In this document: positions 31,666 to 40,879 of the stretch, piece by piece | How positions within the stretch are numbered: position 1 is the stretch's first letter | Layout of the letters: each line of letters begins with the position of its first letter | DNA from: Polynucleobacter finlandensis | Lineage (GTDB): Bacteria; Pseudomonadota; Gammaproteobacteria; Burkholderiales; Burkholderiaceae | NCBI RefSeq assembly: GCF_018881755.1 | Contig: NZ_JACVPS010000006.1 | Coordinates: 1 to 64,000 of the forward strand | DNA length: 64,000 bases | Reading direction: 5' to 3' | The notes under the pieces: generated by a model | Databases searched by the model: none | The model's input: only the letters and a program-made list of their open reading frames with translations | Told to the model about the DNA's origin: nothing | Program-made: the position numbers and the translations under genes

Positions 31666-31674
31666 AATCAAGCT

Positions 31675-32646
31675 ATGAAAACGACTTTCCTGGATTTTGA
31701 GCAGTCAATCGCCGAATTAGAGTCGAAGATTGAAGAACTGCAATTTGTACAAGATGAATCATCAGTAGATATCTCTGATGAGATCAAAACGCTCTCTGAA
31801 AAGAGCTTACAGCTGACTAAAGATGTTTATGCCAATCTGACGCCATGGCAGGTATCGCAAGTTGCCCGTCATCCCCAAAGACCGTACACATTAGATTATC
31901 TCAATGCCTTGTTTACAGACTTCCATGAGTTGCATGGCGATCGTAATTTTGCAGATGATCAATCGATCGTTGCAGGCTTAGCGCGCTTCGGTGATGAGCC
32001 ATGCATGGTCATTGGCCATCAAAAGGGGCGTGACACAAAAGAGCGCGCCTTAAGAAACTTTGGCATGAGTCGTCCAGAGGGTTATCGAAAAGCAATGCGC
32101 TTAATGCGTCTTGCAGAAAAATTTGGTCTACCAGTATTTACCTTTGTTGATACACCGGGTGCTTTTCCGGGTATCGATGCAGAAGAGCGCAATCAGTCCG
32201 AAGCGATTGGCCGAAACCTTTATGTGCAAGCTGAGCTAGAAGTTCCCATCATCGCCACGATTATTGGTGAGGGCGGTTCGGGTGGAGCATTAGCGATTGC
32301 GATGGGCGACGTTGTACTGATGTTACAAAACTCAACTTACTCAGTGATTTCGCCAGAAGGTTGCGCTTCTATTTTGTGGAAGACTGCAGAAAAAGCACCT
32401 GAAGCAGCAGAGCAATTGGGCTTAACAGCACAACGCCTGAAAACCTTGGGGCTGATTGACAAGATTGTGGCTGAGCCAGTTGGTGGCGCACATCGTGATT
32501 ACGACACGATGATGGTCAATATGCGTAAAGCATTGGCCGAATCCTTAAAGACCTTCCAGGGTATGAAAGTGGATGCGCTGTTAGAGCGTCGCCATGAGCG
32601 TTTGATGAGCTATGGCAAGTTCAAGGAAATCGACAGCAAGTCTTAA
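31675..32646 (+). CDS. accA: Acetyl-CoA carboxylase carboxyltransferase alpha subunit
   Basis: 323 residues. Pairs with AccD to carboxylate acetyl-CoA for fatty-acid synthesis. N-terminal coiled coil ([16 protein letters not shown]), then the crotonase-type core with [32 protein letters not shown] and [12 protein letters not shown]. Overlaps tilS by 35 bp. It starts 9 bp after the glycosylase stop. Confidence 0.97.
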   Translation: MKTTFLDFEQSIAELESKIEELQFVQDESSVDISDEIKTLSEKSLQLTKDVYANLTPWQVSQVARHPQRPYTLDYLNALFTDFHELHGDRNFADDQSIVAGLARFGDEPCMVIGHQKGRDTKERALRNFGMSRPEGYRKAMRLMRLAEKFGLPVFTFVDTPGAFPGIDAEERNQSEAIGRNLYVQAELEVPIIATIIGEGGSGGALAIAMGDVVLMLQNSTYSVISPEGCASILWKTAEKAPEAAEQLGLTAQRLKTLGLIDKIVAEPVGGAHRDYDTMMVNMRKALAESLKTFQGMKVDALLERRHERLMSYGKFKEIDSKS

Positions 32647-33973
32647 GGCAAGCAAGCGAATCGCAGTTGCCTTGAGCGGCGGCCTAGATTCGGTTGTATT
32701 GCTCGATATTGTTTGCAAAGCACAGCAAACAAATCAGTTGGCCACCAAAAAGACAGACACAAAAACATCAGGCGAGGCCCCGGTCGAGATCTGGGCTTTT
32801 CATATTCATCATGGCTTACAAAAGAGCGCTGATCAGTGGCTGTTATTTTGCGAGAAGCTAGCCAAAAAATACAAAATCCATTTTGACTTTCGGCTACTGC
32901 ATTTAGCGGGCGATACAACGCAAGGCAATATCGAGGCTAGAGCAAGAGCGGGACGCTATGAAGCCTTGACTGATCTTTGTCTTGAGTATGGCATTACAGA
33001 CTTATTGCTGGCCCACCATCAAAACGACCAAGCAGAAACGGTTTTGTTACAGCTCTTACGCGGTGCTGGTGCTGCTGGGCTGTCTGGTATGCCAGAGCAG
33101 AGATTTTTAGATTCAGAAGCTAAAAATATTTTTCTCAAACGGCCGCTTTTGGACCAAAACAGAAAAGAGCTAGAGGCTTACGCTAAGAAAAACAAACTTA
33201 AATGGATTGAAGATCCAAGTAATCAAGACACCAGCTACCGCCGCAACGCTATTCGCAAAGAGATTATTCCGCGACTAGAAAAAATTCAGCCTGACGCAAT
33301 TGCTAATTTAGCCAGAAGCGCTCAATTGATGGCTGATGCACAAGTGTTGTTAGATAGGGTTGCTCATCAAGATGGCAAAGCTATCCTTAACAAAAATCAA
33401 TTGACGCTTAAGTCCTTGCTTAAGCTGGCCGAAAGAGATTTACCCGCAGCGAATAATCTCATTCGTTTTTGGCTTAAGAGTCATCAGCTTGCAATGCCCT
33501 CACAAGAACGCTTGCATTCCTGGTGGGCAGATTTAAAACAGGTTAAATCAGACTCCAAACTGGAGTGGCGCCATGATGGCTCGAGTATTCGTCTATGGCG
33601 CGGGCATTTGCAGGTGACCCAAAAAGAGCAAGATTCTCAAGAAACTGGGCAGTGGGTATTTAGACCCATCTCCTTAAGAAGCAAGACTCCCGGTCTTTCA
33701 GCGCAGTGGGTTGCTGAGTGCCAGCAGCGGGGCAGCGTGGAATTCAAAGTGCGCCAGGGCTCTGAAAAGCTGCAACTGAAGGCGAATACCCCACGCAAAA
33801 CCCTGAAGAATCTCTTTCAGGAGGGTGATATCGCCCCTTGGTTGCGCCAGGCGCCATTGCTGTACATCGATGGCAATTTAATTGCTGTCGCCGGTCTTGG
33901 GGTCAGTTACCCCCACCTCAAGGCATCAGGCAAGCGAGTGCTGCCTGAATGGGTACAAAACCCTGTAAAATAA
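32612..33973 (+). CDS. tilS: tRNA(Ile)-lysidine synthase
   Basis: 453 residues. Adds lysine to C34 of the tRNA-Ile CAU anticodon. PP-loop [15 protein letters not shown] near residue 18, [12 protein letters not shown] and [21 protein letters not shown]; a central TilS substrate-binding domain and C-terminal TilS_C with [13 protein letters not shown]. The start lies inside accA; no later start leaves the PP-loop intact with margin. Confidence 0.94.
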   Translation: MASSRKSTASLKASKRIAVALSGGLDSVVLLDIVCKAQQTNQLATKKTDTKTSGEAPVEIWAFHIHHGLQKSADQWLLFCEKLAKKYKIHFDFRLLHLAGDTTQGNIEARARAGRYEALTDLCLEYGITDLLLAHHQNDQAETVLLQLLRGAGAAGLSGMPEQRFLDSEAKNIFLKRPLLDQNRKELEAYAKKNKLKWIEDPSNQDTSYRRNAIRKEIIPRLEKIQPDAIANLARSAQLMADAQVLLDRVAHQDGKAILNKNQLTLKSLLKLAERDLPAANNLIRFWLKSHQLAMPSQERLHSWWADLKQVKSDSKLEWRHDGSSIRLWRGHLQVTQKEQDSQETGQWVFRPISLRSKTPGLSAQWVAECQQRGSVEFKVRQGSEKLQLKANTPRKTLKNLFQEGDIAPWLRQAPLLYIDGNLIAVAGLGVSYPHLKASGKRVLPEWVQNPVK

Positions 33974-34034
33974 GCCCTTTTTAGACACACAGGGATTTGT
34001 TTCCCTGCTACAGATAGTTAAATAGACAGTTTTT

Positions 34035-35285
34035 ATGGCTCTTATTGTTCATAAGTACGGTGGCACCTCAATGGGCTCAGTTGAGCGCATACAGAATGTC
34101 GCCAAGCGCGTTGCTAAGTGGATGCGTGCTGGTCACCAGGTTGTGGTGGTTCCTTCTGCTATGTCAGGCGAAACCAATCGCTTGTTGGGGTTGGCAAAAG
34201 ATATTAATCCAGAAGCAAATCCCCGCGAGCTTGACCAGATTGCTTCAACAGGTGAGCAGGTTAGCTCCGGCCTATTGGCGCTGGCTTTATTGCGTGAAGG
34301 TGTTGACGCTGTGAGTTATGCGGGTTGGCAAGTCACTGTGCATACAGACTCATCATTTACTAAAGCGCGCATTAAATCCATTGACGATAAAAAAATTCTA
34401 GCTGACCTCAATGCTGGTCGTGCAGTGGTGGTCACAGGCTTTCAAGGTGTTGACCCTCAAGGCAACATCACAACATTAGGCCGTGGCGGTTCAGATACCT
34501 CCGCTGTTGCGATGGCAGCTGCCCTGAAGGCTGATGAGTGTTTGATTTACACCGACGTAGATGGTGTTTACACCACCGATCCACGCGTCTGTGAAGATGC
34601 GCGTCGTTTAGACAAAATTACTTTTGAAGAAATGCTGGAAATGGCCAGCTTAGGTTCGAAGGTGTTACAAATTCGTTCGGTTGAGTTTGCCGGTAAGTAC
34701 AAAGTTAAAACCCGGGTTCTGTCATCCCTGACAGATCCTTTGATGCCCCTCGACATTGAAATGAAGTCGGGCACCTTGATTACATTTGAAGAGGACAGCA
34801 CTATGGAAGCCGCCGTTATTTCCGGCATCGCCTTTGCGCGTGATGAAGCGAAGATTACCGTTCTGGGAGTTCCTGATCGCCCAGGTATCGCCTATCAAAT
34901 CTTAGGTCCGATCGCTGATGCAAATATTGATGTCGACATGATCATTCAGAATCAGTCATACGAAGGTAAGACTGACTTCACTTTTACAGTCCCTCGTGCC
35001 GAGTATCAAAAGGCGCTTGACCTCTTGAAGAGTGGTGTTCAAGCCCATATTGAAGCCAAAGAGATTACTGGCGACCCAAAGGTTTCTAAGGTTTCAGTTG
35101 TCGGCGTTGGTATGCGCTCTCATGTGGGTATTGCTAGCAAGATGTTCCGTACTTTGTCGGAAGAGGGCATCAACATCCTCATGATCTCTACGAGCGAAAT
35201 CAAGATCTCCGTTGTGATTGATGAGAAATACATGGAGCTAGCTGTACGCGCTTTACACAAGGCGTTCGAGCTCGATCAAAAGTAA
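34035..35285 (+). CDS. lysC: Aspartate kinase
   Basis: 416 residues. First step of the Lys/Thr/Met pathway. Kinase domain (1-245) with VHKYGGTSMGSVERI and LGRGGSDTSAVAMAAAL, then two ACT domains (about 265-410; ITVLGVPDRPGIAYQI, VSVVGVGMRSHVGIASKMF), where feedback inhibitors bind. Likely also encodes a separate beta subunit from an internal start, as in relatives. A short hairpin CAGGGA/TCCCTG lies upstream at 33995-34005 region; no lysine riboswitch is recognisable. Confidence 0.96.
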   Translation: MALIVHKYGGTSMGSVERIQNVAKRVAKWMRAGHQVVVVPSAMSGETNRLLGLAKDINPEANPRELDQIASTGEQVSSGLLALALLREGVDAVSYAGWQVTVHTDSSFTKARIKSIDDKKILADLNAGRAVVVTGFQGVDPQGNITTLGRGGSDTSAVAMAAALKADECLIYTDVDGVYTTDPRVCEDARRLDKITFEEMLEMASLGSKVLQIRSVEFAGKYKVKTRVLSSLTDPLMPLDIEMKSGTLITFEEDSTMEAAVISGIAFARDEAKITVLGVPDRPGIAYQILGPIADANIDVDMIIQNQSYEGKTDFTFTVPRAEYQKALDLLKSGVQAHIEAKEITGDPKVSKVSVVGVGMRSHVGIASKMFRTLSEEGINILMISTSEIKISVVIDEKYMELAVRALHKAFELDQK

Positions 35286-35355
35286 GGATTAAGCAGTAAT
35301 CCCACTGTCTGGCGGTAATCCGTTAAACTGTGGGGCGTTGTAAATGCATTAATAC

Positions 35356-35450
35356 GGAGACGTGGCCGAGCTGGTCGAAGGCACTCCCCTGCTAAGGGAG
35401 CATCGGGGCTAAAACTCTGATCGGAGGTTCGAATCCTCTCGTCTCCGCCA
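35356..35450 (+). tRNA. tRNA-Ser (anticodon GCT)
   Basis: 95 nt with the long variable arm typical of tRNA-Ser and encoded CCA. Acceptor arms GGAGACG (35356-35362) and CGTCTCC (35440-35446). Anticodon stem CTCCC/GGGAG encloses CTGCTAA, giving GCT. Confidence 0.97.
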
Positions 35451-35461
35451 GTATTTATATG

Positions 35462-35488
35462 AATAAAGGGGCTACTAGCCCCTTTATT
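35462..35488. terminator. Rho-independent terminator after tRNA-Ser
   Basis: AATAAAGGGGC (35462-35472), loop TACTA, GCCCCTTTATT (35478-35488), 12 bases after the tRNA. It can also terminate the convergent lipoprotein gene. Confidence 0.88.
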
Positions 35489-35518
35489 TATTTCCCCTGT
35501 ACTGTATTAGAAAGTCGC

Positions 35519-36058
35519 CTAACGACTGATTCCATCTACGGCCTTCAAATATCCTTGGATATATTGAGGTGGCACATACAGATCAGTCTTCACTCCCGAT
35601 TTTGAAGAGATGTTCATTTGAAAGCCATTCTTCAGATGATCTTTTAAGAAAGCATCCGTTAGGCTGATCGAGAGCAGCTCCTTAAACGTGCAGCCACTCG
35701 CTTCGCAGACACCAGCTTCTCTGGAAATCACTTTGAAAGTAGGGGCAGGGGCGTTCGCTAAGCTTGCTGAATCGTAGTAACGCCATTGTGAAAAATAGGT
35801 GAGGTGAACGAGAAGTTCATACGATTTGACGCCTTGCTTTGTTTGCTCGCTTCTTAAGCTAAACATCTCGTAAGTATTGGCTGCATCCATTGTATTAATG
35901 GGTGGCCCAACATAGGTTTTTTCACCAGTAACTGGATTGGGTGTGACCATGGTCGATTGATATACATCGTTTATTTCCCATGAACCAACCTTTTTATCGT
36001 TATTGGCACAAGCCAATAACCCAAAACTTACTACTAGTAACAAAGCAATACGGTACAT
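35519..36058 (-). CDS. Hypothetical lipoprotein
   Basis: 179 residues. Signal peptide MYRIALLLVVSFGLLAC with a clear lipobox (LLAC). The mature part has no motif I recognise. Two Cys (EAGVCEASGCTFKE) four residues apart could form a disulfide after export. Probable periplasm-facing lipoprotein of unknown role. It stands alone, between a tRNA terminator and the phasin promoter region. Confidence 0.75.
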   Translation of the reverse strand: MYRIALLLVVSFGLLACANNDKKVGSWEINDVYQSTMVTPNPVTGEKTYVGPPINTMDAANTYEMFSLRSEQTKQGVKSYELLVHLTYFSQWRYYDSASLANAPAPTFKVISREAGVCEASGCTFKELLSISLTDAFLKDHLKNGFQMNISSKSGVKTDLYVPPQYIQGYLKAVDGISR

Positions 36059-36220
36059 TTTTAGCTCCCTTAGACCCTCCGAATCATACTATCGTCTCTT
36101 CCAGGGTCATTTTCTTTACATCCGCGTGGGGCAGAATCAACATAATCTTGGCTTATATGGCCATTTTTAGGCTATTCAGAGCACTTTTCTAACTTTTTGT
36201 TGCTTTGCACCAAATAAATG

Positions 36221-36249
36221 TTGCAAGTGCACAAAAACTTCCTTAGAAT
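36221..36249 (+). promoter_or_regulatory. Phasin promoter with TGCA-type repeats
   Basis: TTGCAA (36221-36226), exactly 17 bp, TAGAAT (36244-36249). Around it lie several TGC/GCA elements (TTTGCACC, AAGTGCAC, GGTGCATCGCAAC), of the kind bound by PhaR-type repressors in PHA-storing bacteria. The promoter fit is visible; the repressor site is inferred. Confidence 0.65.
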
Positions 36250-36297
36250 GGTGCATCGCAACAAATTAACTCATCTACTTAAGTAAGGAAAATAATC

Positions 36298-36870
36298 ATG
36301 TTTCAAAACCAATTAAACGATCAAATCTCTCAAGCTCAAGCTAAAGCTGTTGAAAGTGCAAAACATTTAGCTCAAGTAGCCGTTGAAAGCGCGCAAGAAT
36401 TAGCAGAAATTAATCAAGCAGCTGCTAAAGATGCTTTAGCCGCAGCTCAAGACGCTAGCGCACAGTTGTTAGCTATTAAAGATGCACAACAATTATCTAA
36501 ATTAGCTCAGCCAGAAGTTGCTCAAGAAGCCGCTAAGTACGCTGCTGCTTACCAAGCTAAAGTTAACAAAGTAGTTCGTAACGGTAACAAAGAAGTTGCT
36601 CAAGTAGTTGACGCTTCTATTGATGATGCACGTGACGATCTAGTTAAGTTTGTTAAACAAGCTACTAAGACTGCTCCTGCTGGTTCAGAGGCTTTTATCT
36701 CTGCATTCACATCTGCTTTCGAAACTTCACTCCAACAGTTTGATCAAGTTCGCGCTACTGCAACTGATGCATTTGCAAACTTTGAGAAGAGTGTTGACGC
36801 TGCATTGGCAAACATTCAGGGTCAGTACGCACCTGCTAAGCCTGCTGCAAAAAGCCGTAAAGCCGCTTAA
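36298..36870 (+). CDS. Phasin (PHA granule surface protein)
   Basis: 190 residues, almost wholly helical and amphipathic, rich in Ala, Gln and Lys, with the phasin_2 pattern (LNDQISQAQAKAVESAKHLA; LAEINQAAAKDALAAAQ). The C-terminal tail AKPAAKSRKAA is PhaF/PhaP-like. Phasins coat polyhydroxyalkanoate granules. Codon use is strongly biased (many GCT, GTT, GAA), which suggests high expression. It has its own promoter and terminator. No pha synthase is in the window. Confidence 0.88.
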   Translation: MFQNQLNDQISQAQAKAVESAKHLAQVAVESAQELAEINQAAAKDALAAAQDASAQLLAIKDAQQLSKLAQPEVAQEAAKYAAAYQAKVNKVVRNGNKEVAQVVDASIDDARDDLVKFVKQATKTAPAGSEAFISAFTSAFETSLQQFDQVRATATDAFANFEKSVDAALANIQGQYAPAKPAAKSRKAA

Positions 36871-36891
36871 CTCGTTTTAACTGTTTTACTG

Positions 36892-36914
36892 AAAGCCGCC
36901 TTCGGGCGGCTTTT
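36892..36914 (+). terminator. Rho-independent terminator after the phasin gene
   Basis: GCCGCC, tetraloop TTCG, GGCGGC followed by TTTT, a compact strong hairpin. Confidence 0.93.
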
Positions 36915-37028
36915 GCTTTTTCTACTCCGAAACTGCCACGCCTGGAATTCTTTAGGGCCGCTAGGCAACTACCAATCTAAATACAGAGCTTTGAAGCATT
37001 AAAACAACATCTACAAATAATTGTTCAC

Positions 37029-37061
37029 AACTTCACAACATCTGAAGTTCTGTGGTATAGT
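37029..37061 (+). promoter_or_regulatory. Promoter with operator-like palindrome
   Basis: A perfect inverted repeat AACTTCA (37029-37035), 7-nt spacer, TGAAGTT (37043-37049) lies just before a -10 element TATAGT (37056-37061). A loose -35 (TTCACA, 18-bp spacing) overlaps the left arm. A bound dimer would block the promoter. The HTH protein encoded right after is the natural candidate; this is inference. Confidence 0.55.
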
Positions 37062-37081
37062 GATTACTCGAAAGGAGCGTT

Positions 37082-37261
37082 ATGAAAAGACTGGTGCCAA
37101 AAACCCATCAAGCGATTGAGTGGGTGGGGAAGGGTTTGAGTGCTGCTCAGGCTGCGAGAAAGATGGAGATCTCGGAATCTAGTGTTTACGCAGCGCTCAG
37201 AAAATTTAAAGCAAAAGATTCAGGTTGTTGTCCAACGTGCGGTCAGAAAGTTAGGAAATAA
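37082..37261 (+). CDS. Small HTH protein with C-terminal zinc-knuckle
   Basis: 59 residues; a clear AAAGGAG ribosome site lies six bases before the ATG. Residues 13-42 read as a helix-turn-helix (GLSAAQAARKMEISESSVYA, a resolvase/Hin-type pattern). The end holds CCPTCGQK, a CxxC pair fit for zinc or a redox switch. It is separated by one base from the next gene, so the two are cotranscribed. Likely a small DNA-binding regulator; target unproven. Confidence 0.75.
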   Translation: MKRLVPKTHQAIEWVGKGLSAAQAARKMEISESSVYAALRKFKAKDSGCCPTCGQKVRK

Positions 37262-37262
37262 A

Positions 37263-37559
37263 ATGAAAAAGACATTACTAGCAGGCGTTTGTGTATCCGT
37301 AGCTGCATTTGCTTATGCCAACACAACAACTGATTCATCGGCATTGATGACTCAACAATGCAAGATTTCAGCTGAGACTGTGGCAACCTTGAAAAATCTT
37401 CAGTACGGCAATACAGCTATCCGCAAAGATGTGGCAAGTTTGATTTCGGCAACACTAAAGGTTCAGGACAATCGAGAAGTTGCCCAAAAGGCAATGAATC
37501 AAATGGTTGACGATAAGGCCAAAGATGCAAGTACTTTAGAGATGAAGTACTGCTCATAA
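37263..37559 (+). CDS. Small exported protein, unknown
   Basis: 98 residues from ATG 37263. A Sec signal peptide (MKKTLLAGVCVSVAAFAYA) is followed by a short mature protein of about 79 residues with two Cys (QQCKIS near the start, KYCS at the end) that could form one disulfide. Predicted mostly helical. An earlier in-frame start at 37140 lies within the HTH gene in another frame and is rejected. No family recognised. Forms an operon with the HTH gene. Confidence 0.75.
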   Translation: MKKTLLAGVCVSVAAFAYANTTTDSSALMTQQCKISAETVATLKNLQYGNTAIRKDVASLISATLKVQDNREVAQKAMNQMVDDKAKDASTLEMKYCS

Positions 37560-37602
37560 GATAGAGATACGGAAGACCTTGAGAGGCCTTGCGTAATAAG
37601 TT

Positions 37603-38871
37603 TTAGTAGCCGAAGGGGGCTACAAAAGGTCGCCCGAAAGGCCTGCCTGCACGAATTGTTTGTACTGGAACCAGGCTATACATGCCAGGTCGTTTATTGC
37701 CGCGCGTGTCCAACCATTCCACAGGTTTCTCAACCAGATCCAAAATAGATATATCGGCTGGGGCATTTTTCTTGAGAGTGCCCAGCAGTGGATCTCGATT
37801 AATAATTGCTGCTGGTCTATTGGTTGTCATGGCTATTACTTGATTCAAACTAAAACCAAGCGTTAAAAACTTACTCATAACATTGGGTAAATAAGGAATG
37901 CTGGGAGAGTTTCCACTGAAAGCATGCAAGTCGGAGGAGATCGTATCCGGTATTAAACCTTGCTGGATGGCAGGTTCGGCAATAGTAAAGTCAAAGCTAC
38001 CACCGCCATGACCAACATCTATGATGACGCCGCGTTTTTTTGCTTCTAGCGCCGCTGCAATGAGTTTGCCATTTTGTACGGTGTTATTACCTGCGCCACT
38101 ATAGGCATGGGTCAGGATATCGCCTGGGCGCAACAGATCCAATAATTTACTGAGGTCTCCAGGGGCATTGCCAATGTGACACATCACTCGAGCGCCTTTA
38201 ACGCCTGAGCGTTCTGCCGCTTCCCTTGCGCGGCGTAATGGTTCAATGCCATTTTCTCCAACGACATCCAGGGTCTCGCGAACTTTAATTCCGAGAACGA
38301 TGTCAGGATTTTCATTAACAACCCGTGCTGCTAAATCAATATTGGCGTAATCGATATTTCTCATTTCGCCTACGGGGTAGCCAGCCAAGCCAATAGATGA
38401 AATGTGAACAAATGCAAACATGCGACTTCTTGCTTGTGCCTGAATGTAGTGTTTGAAGGCAGAGAAGTTATTGCCACCAGCATCGCCAGCACTCACATAG
38501 GTGGTCGTGGCAGTAAATGGTACCAGTTCGTCGGCCGGTAAACCAATGGCAGAGGCCTGAGGGTAGGTATGTGCATGTAAATCAACTAAACCAGGAGTAA
38601 TGATTTTGCCGCTAGCATTAATTTGCTGAGCAGCCTTATCTTTTGGTAAATCTTTTTGTATATCAACGATGCGGCCATTGCGGATACCAATATCCATTAC
38701 CGCATCTAAATTTTGTGACGGGTCAATCACGCGCGCGCCTGTCACTAACAAATCATATCCACCGGGTGCAGATAAACCCTGTTGAGCTAAGCTTGTACCT
38801 ATGCCACCGATGATGGGCAGTGATGCTACGCCCAATGAATACTGCAATATTTTTCGTCTTTGATGATCCAT
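37603..38871 (-). CDS. Exported amidohydrolase/deacetylase-family metallohydrolase
   Basis: 422 residues. N-terminus MDHQRRKILQYSLGVASLPI looks like a twin-arginine signal. The amidohydrolase superfamily core follows: LVDLHAHTYPQ (metal His-x-His), GIKVRETLDVVGENG (bridging-Lys region), RVMCHIGN, ITHAYSG and SSDLHAFSG (Asp/His). It matches the COG3964 type, often misnamed dihydroorotase; a studied member hydrolyses acetyl-(R)-mandelate. Substrate here unknown. Follows the exported hydrolase gene by 27 bp on the same strand. Confidence 0.83.
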   Translation of the reverse strand: MDHQRRKILQYSLGVASLPIIGGIGTSLAQQGLSAPGGYDLLVTGARVIDPSQNLDAVMDIGIRNGRIVDIQKDLPKDKAAQQINASGKIITPGLVDLHAHTYPQASAIGLPADELVPFTATTTYVSAGDAGGNNFSAFKHYIQAQARSRMFAFVHISSIGLAGYPVGEMRNIDYANIDLAARVVNENPDIVLGIKVRETLDVVGENGIEPLRRAREAAERSGVKGARVMCHIGNAPGDLSKLLDLLRPGDILTHAYSGAGNNTVQNGKLIAAALEAKKRGVIIDVGHGGGSFDFTIAEPAIQQGLIPDTISSDLHAFSGNSPSIPYLPNVMSKFLTLGFSLNQVIAMTTNRPAAIINRDPLLGTLKKNAPADISILDLVEKPVEWLDTRGNKRPGMYSLVPVQTIRAGRPFGRPFVAPFGY

Positions 38872-38898
38872 GCTTGTCTCCTGCTGTTTGAATATTTG

Positions 38899-39993
38899 TT
38901 ATTTTTTAAGTGTTGCCAAGAATTCTGCGATCACCTTGTTCTGAAATTCATTTTCATCTTTAGTTGCGCCGGCGCCGGATAGATGCCCCATAGGCAAGCG
39001 ATCATTAATAGCCAGATACTTTGCTCCTGGAATTAGTTTGGCCGATGCTTTGGCATCTGCTTCAGGATTGAGTAAGTCACCGGTGCCAGCGAGGATGAGA
39101 GTTTTAGCTTTAATGGATTTGAGGGCGCCAGCTGTATCGCCATTAAAACCTTTGGTTTGGCCAACATCATGGCGGTCGTAAGCACGTGATTGCCAGATCC
39201 AGTCATTAGCATCCATACGCTTCCAGCCACTGTCTTGTACCTTTTTGAGATATTCCACTTCGGCCTCGGTTGTTGCATTTAGTTGATCTTGATAGGCGGG
39301 GGTTCTCACAATCACACCACTGAGCCATCCAGACCAAAGACGCATTCCTTGCTCAACGGGTTTATCGTACTTACCACCTTGATAAGCTGGGTCAGTCATG
39401 ATGCTTTGACGTAGCATCTCCAGTACGCCAGTCGTCCAAGCATGGGTTTTGGCGAGTGGAATAATCGGAATAATGGCCTGCATGGCATTGGGATAAGAAA
39501 CGGCCCATTGCAGTGCCTGCATGCCGCCCATCGAAGCACCAACAACGGCGACTAATTTCTTGATGCCAAAGTGGTCGGCAATCAGGCGATGCTGACTGTT
39601 CACCATATCGCGCATATTGAACTCTGGAAAACTCACATTAGGCTGCGACTTGCTGTTTGAAGGTGAAGTACTTAGCCCGTTACCAATGGCATCAGTGCAG
39701 ATCACAAAGTATTTATCAGTATCAAGCGCTTTTCCGGGGCCAATCAGGTAGTCAATGCGATGATGATTTCCGCCAATCGCAGTGACCATGAGGATGGCAT
39801 TGCTCTTATCAGCGTTTAATGTGCCTTGAGTTGTATATGACAGATCAAAGTCTTTGATGACCGAGCCATTTTCTAGGGCTAAATCACCTTCGGGATATAT
39901 CTGATGAGTCGGTTCATTGGGTTTATGGGCCAATGCGTTAATAGAAATCAATAGCAGGGCAAGCAGTAGCCCCTTCATAATGGTGCAATGCAT
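38899..39993 (-). CDS. Exported alpha/beta hydrolase of the MetX-like type
   Basis: 364 residues; ATG 39993 has AGGAG six bases upstream. A signal peptide (ALLLISINALA) precedes an alpha/beta-hydrolase fold with the nucleophile elbow VGASMGGMQALQWA, the Asp in LNPEAD and the His in MGHLSGAG. The closest pattern is homoserine O-acetyltransferase, but that enzyme is cytoplasmic; export argues for an esterase or amidase. It pairs with the exported metallohydrolase, so both may break down one external compound. Confidence 0.8.
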   Translation of the reverse strand: MHCTIMKGLLLALLLISINALAHKPNEPTHQIYPEGDLALENGSVIKDFDLSYTTQGTLNADKSNAILMVTAIGGNHHRIDYLIGPGKALDTDKYFVICTDAIGNGLSTSPSNSKSQPNVSFPEFNMRDMVNSQHRLIADHFGIKKLVAVVGASMGGMQALQWAVSYPNAMQAIIPIIPLAKTHAWTTGVLEMLRQSIMTDPAYQGGKYDKPVEQGMRLWSGWLSGVIVRTPAYQDQLNATTEAEVEYLKKVQDSGWKRMDANDWIWQSRAYDRHDVGQTKGFNGDTAGALKSIKAKTLILAGTGDLLNPEADAKASAKLIPGAKYLAINDRLPMGHLSGAGATKDENEFQNKVIAEFLATLKK

Positions 39994-40039
39994 TACTGTC
40001 TCCTTTTTATTATTCGATATTTATAACAGGAATTTCTAA

Positions 40040-40492
40040 ATGGCTCTCCCATGCGAATGTCCTGATTGTGGCAATCCTCGGCCACTAATGCATCACTGCC
40101 AGCATTGCGGTAGCGAGACCCTGCCTGTATTGCTGAGCGACACGATTGAGCTGAACTTAAAACGGGGCGGCCCAAGTGCAGAAGAAGCGTTGGACCGCTT
40201 AACTCACCATTTACGCCGTGCGAGTGAGGCGGGAGTCAAAGTGATACTGCTTATTCATGGTTACGGGTCGAGTGGTGAGGGTGGTCGCATTAAATGGGCT
40301 TTACATGATGCTCTAGAAAATAATTACTTTTCAGATCGAGTTGATCAATATTACTTTGGCGAGGATGTTGCTTATGCAAGCGATGCTTACCATGCCCTAT
40401 TGAGAAGACGCCCCAGCTTAAAGCGGCATCTAAAGCTTTTTAAGGAAGGAAATGCCGGTATGACGGTTTTATTATTGGGTGGGAACTCATAA
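40040..40492 (+). CDS. Zinc-ribbon plus Smr-like domain protein
   Basis: 150 residues. Residues 5-26 hold two CxxC pairs (CECPDCGNPRP, HHCQHCGSE), a zinc ribbon. The rest resembles a Smr (MutS2 C-terminal) domain: EALDRLTHHLRRASEAGVK, LLIHGYGSSGEGGRIK with the conserved HGxG, and a C-terminal strand. Smr domains are nucleic-acid nickases or binders. Divergent from the hydrolase pair across 46 bp. Confidence 0.7.
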   Translation: MALPCECPDCGNPRPLMHHCQHCGSETLPVLLSDTIELNLKRGGPSAEEALDRLTHHLRRASEAGVKVILLIHGYGSSGEGGRIKWALHDALENNYFSDRVDQYYFGEDVAYASDAYHALLRRRPSLKRHLKLFKEGNAGMTVLLLGGNS

Positions 40493-40533
40493 TTGCTTAG
40501 AATGGAACATAGGCCATTTTTTAAGGTAATGCC

Positions 40534-40872
40534 ATGACAGCTAGAAAACCAGCACACATTGAACATCCGGAAGCGAGCATTGATTCTGAGCAATTGGTTG
40601 GCGATTTCAAAGCCCTGATGGCAGATGCTGAGGCTTTGATTAAGGCGACGGCAGGACAAGAGGATGGCGTGATCGGTTCAATTCGCTCAAAGGCGCTAGA
40701 GACACTCTCCAGTGCAAAAGAGAATTTCTCGAATGCACAAGGTTCATTAACCGATAAAGCGAAAGTTGTTGCTGAAAGCGCTGATGAGTTTGTGCATCGA
40801 AATCCCTGGGAGGCTGTTGGAGTAGCTGCTGGTCTAGGATTGTTGATCGGCTTATTCATTCGTCGCCGCTAG
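40534..40872 (+). CDS. DUF883 (ElaB/YqjD-type) membrane-anchored protein
   Basis: 112 residues. A long acidic helix (20-80) is followed by a short C-terminal membrane segment AAGLGLLIGLFIRRR preceded by the conserved NPWEAVGVA. In E. coli YqjD and ElaB bind ribosomes at the membrane in stationary phase. First gene of a three-gene stress-type operon with the next two. Confidence 0.9.
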   Translation: MTARKPAHIEHPEASIDSEQLVGDFKALMADAEALIKATAGQEDGVIGSIRSKALETLSSAKENFSNAQGSLTDKAKVVAESADEFVHRNPWEAVGVAAGLGLLIGLFIRRR

Positions 40873-40879
40873 GAAAATA

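Noticed and set aside
33974-34034. Hairpin before lysC as a lysine riboswitch
   Set aside because: The leader is only about 60 bp and shows none of the L-box core segments.
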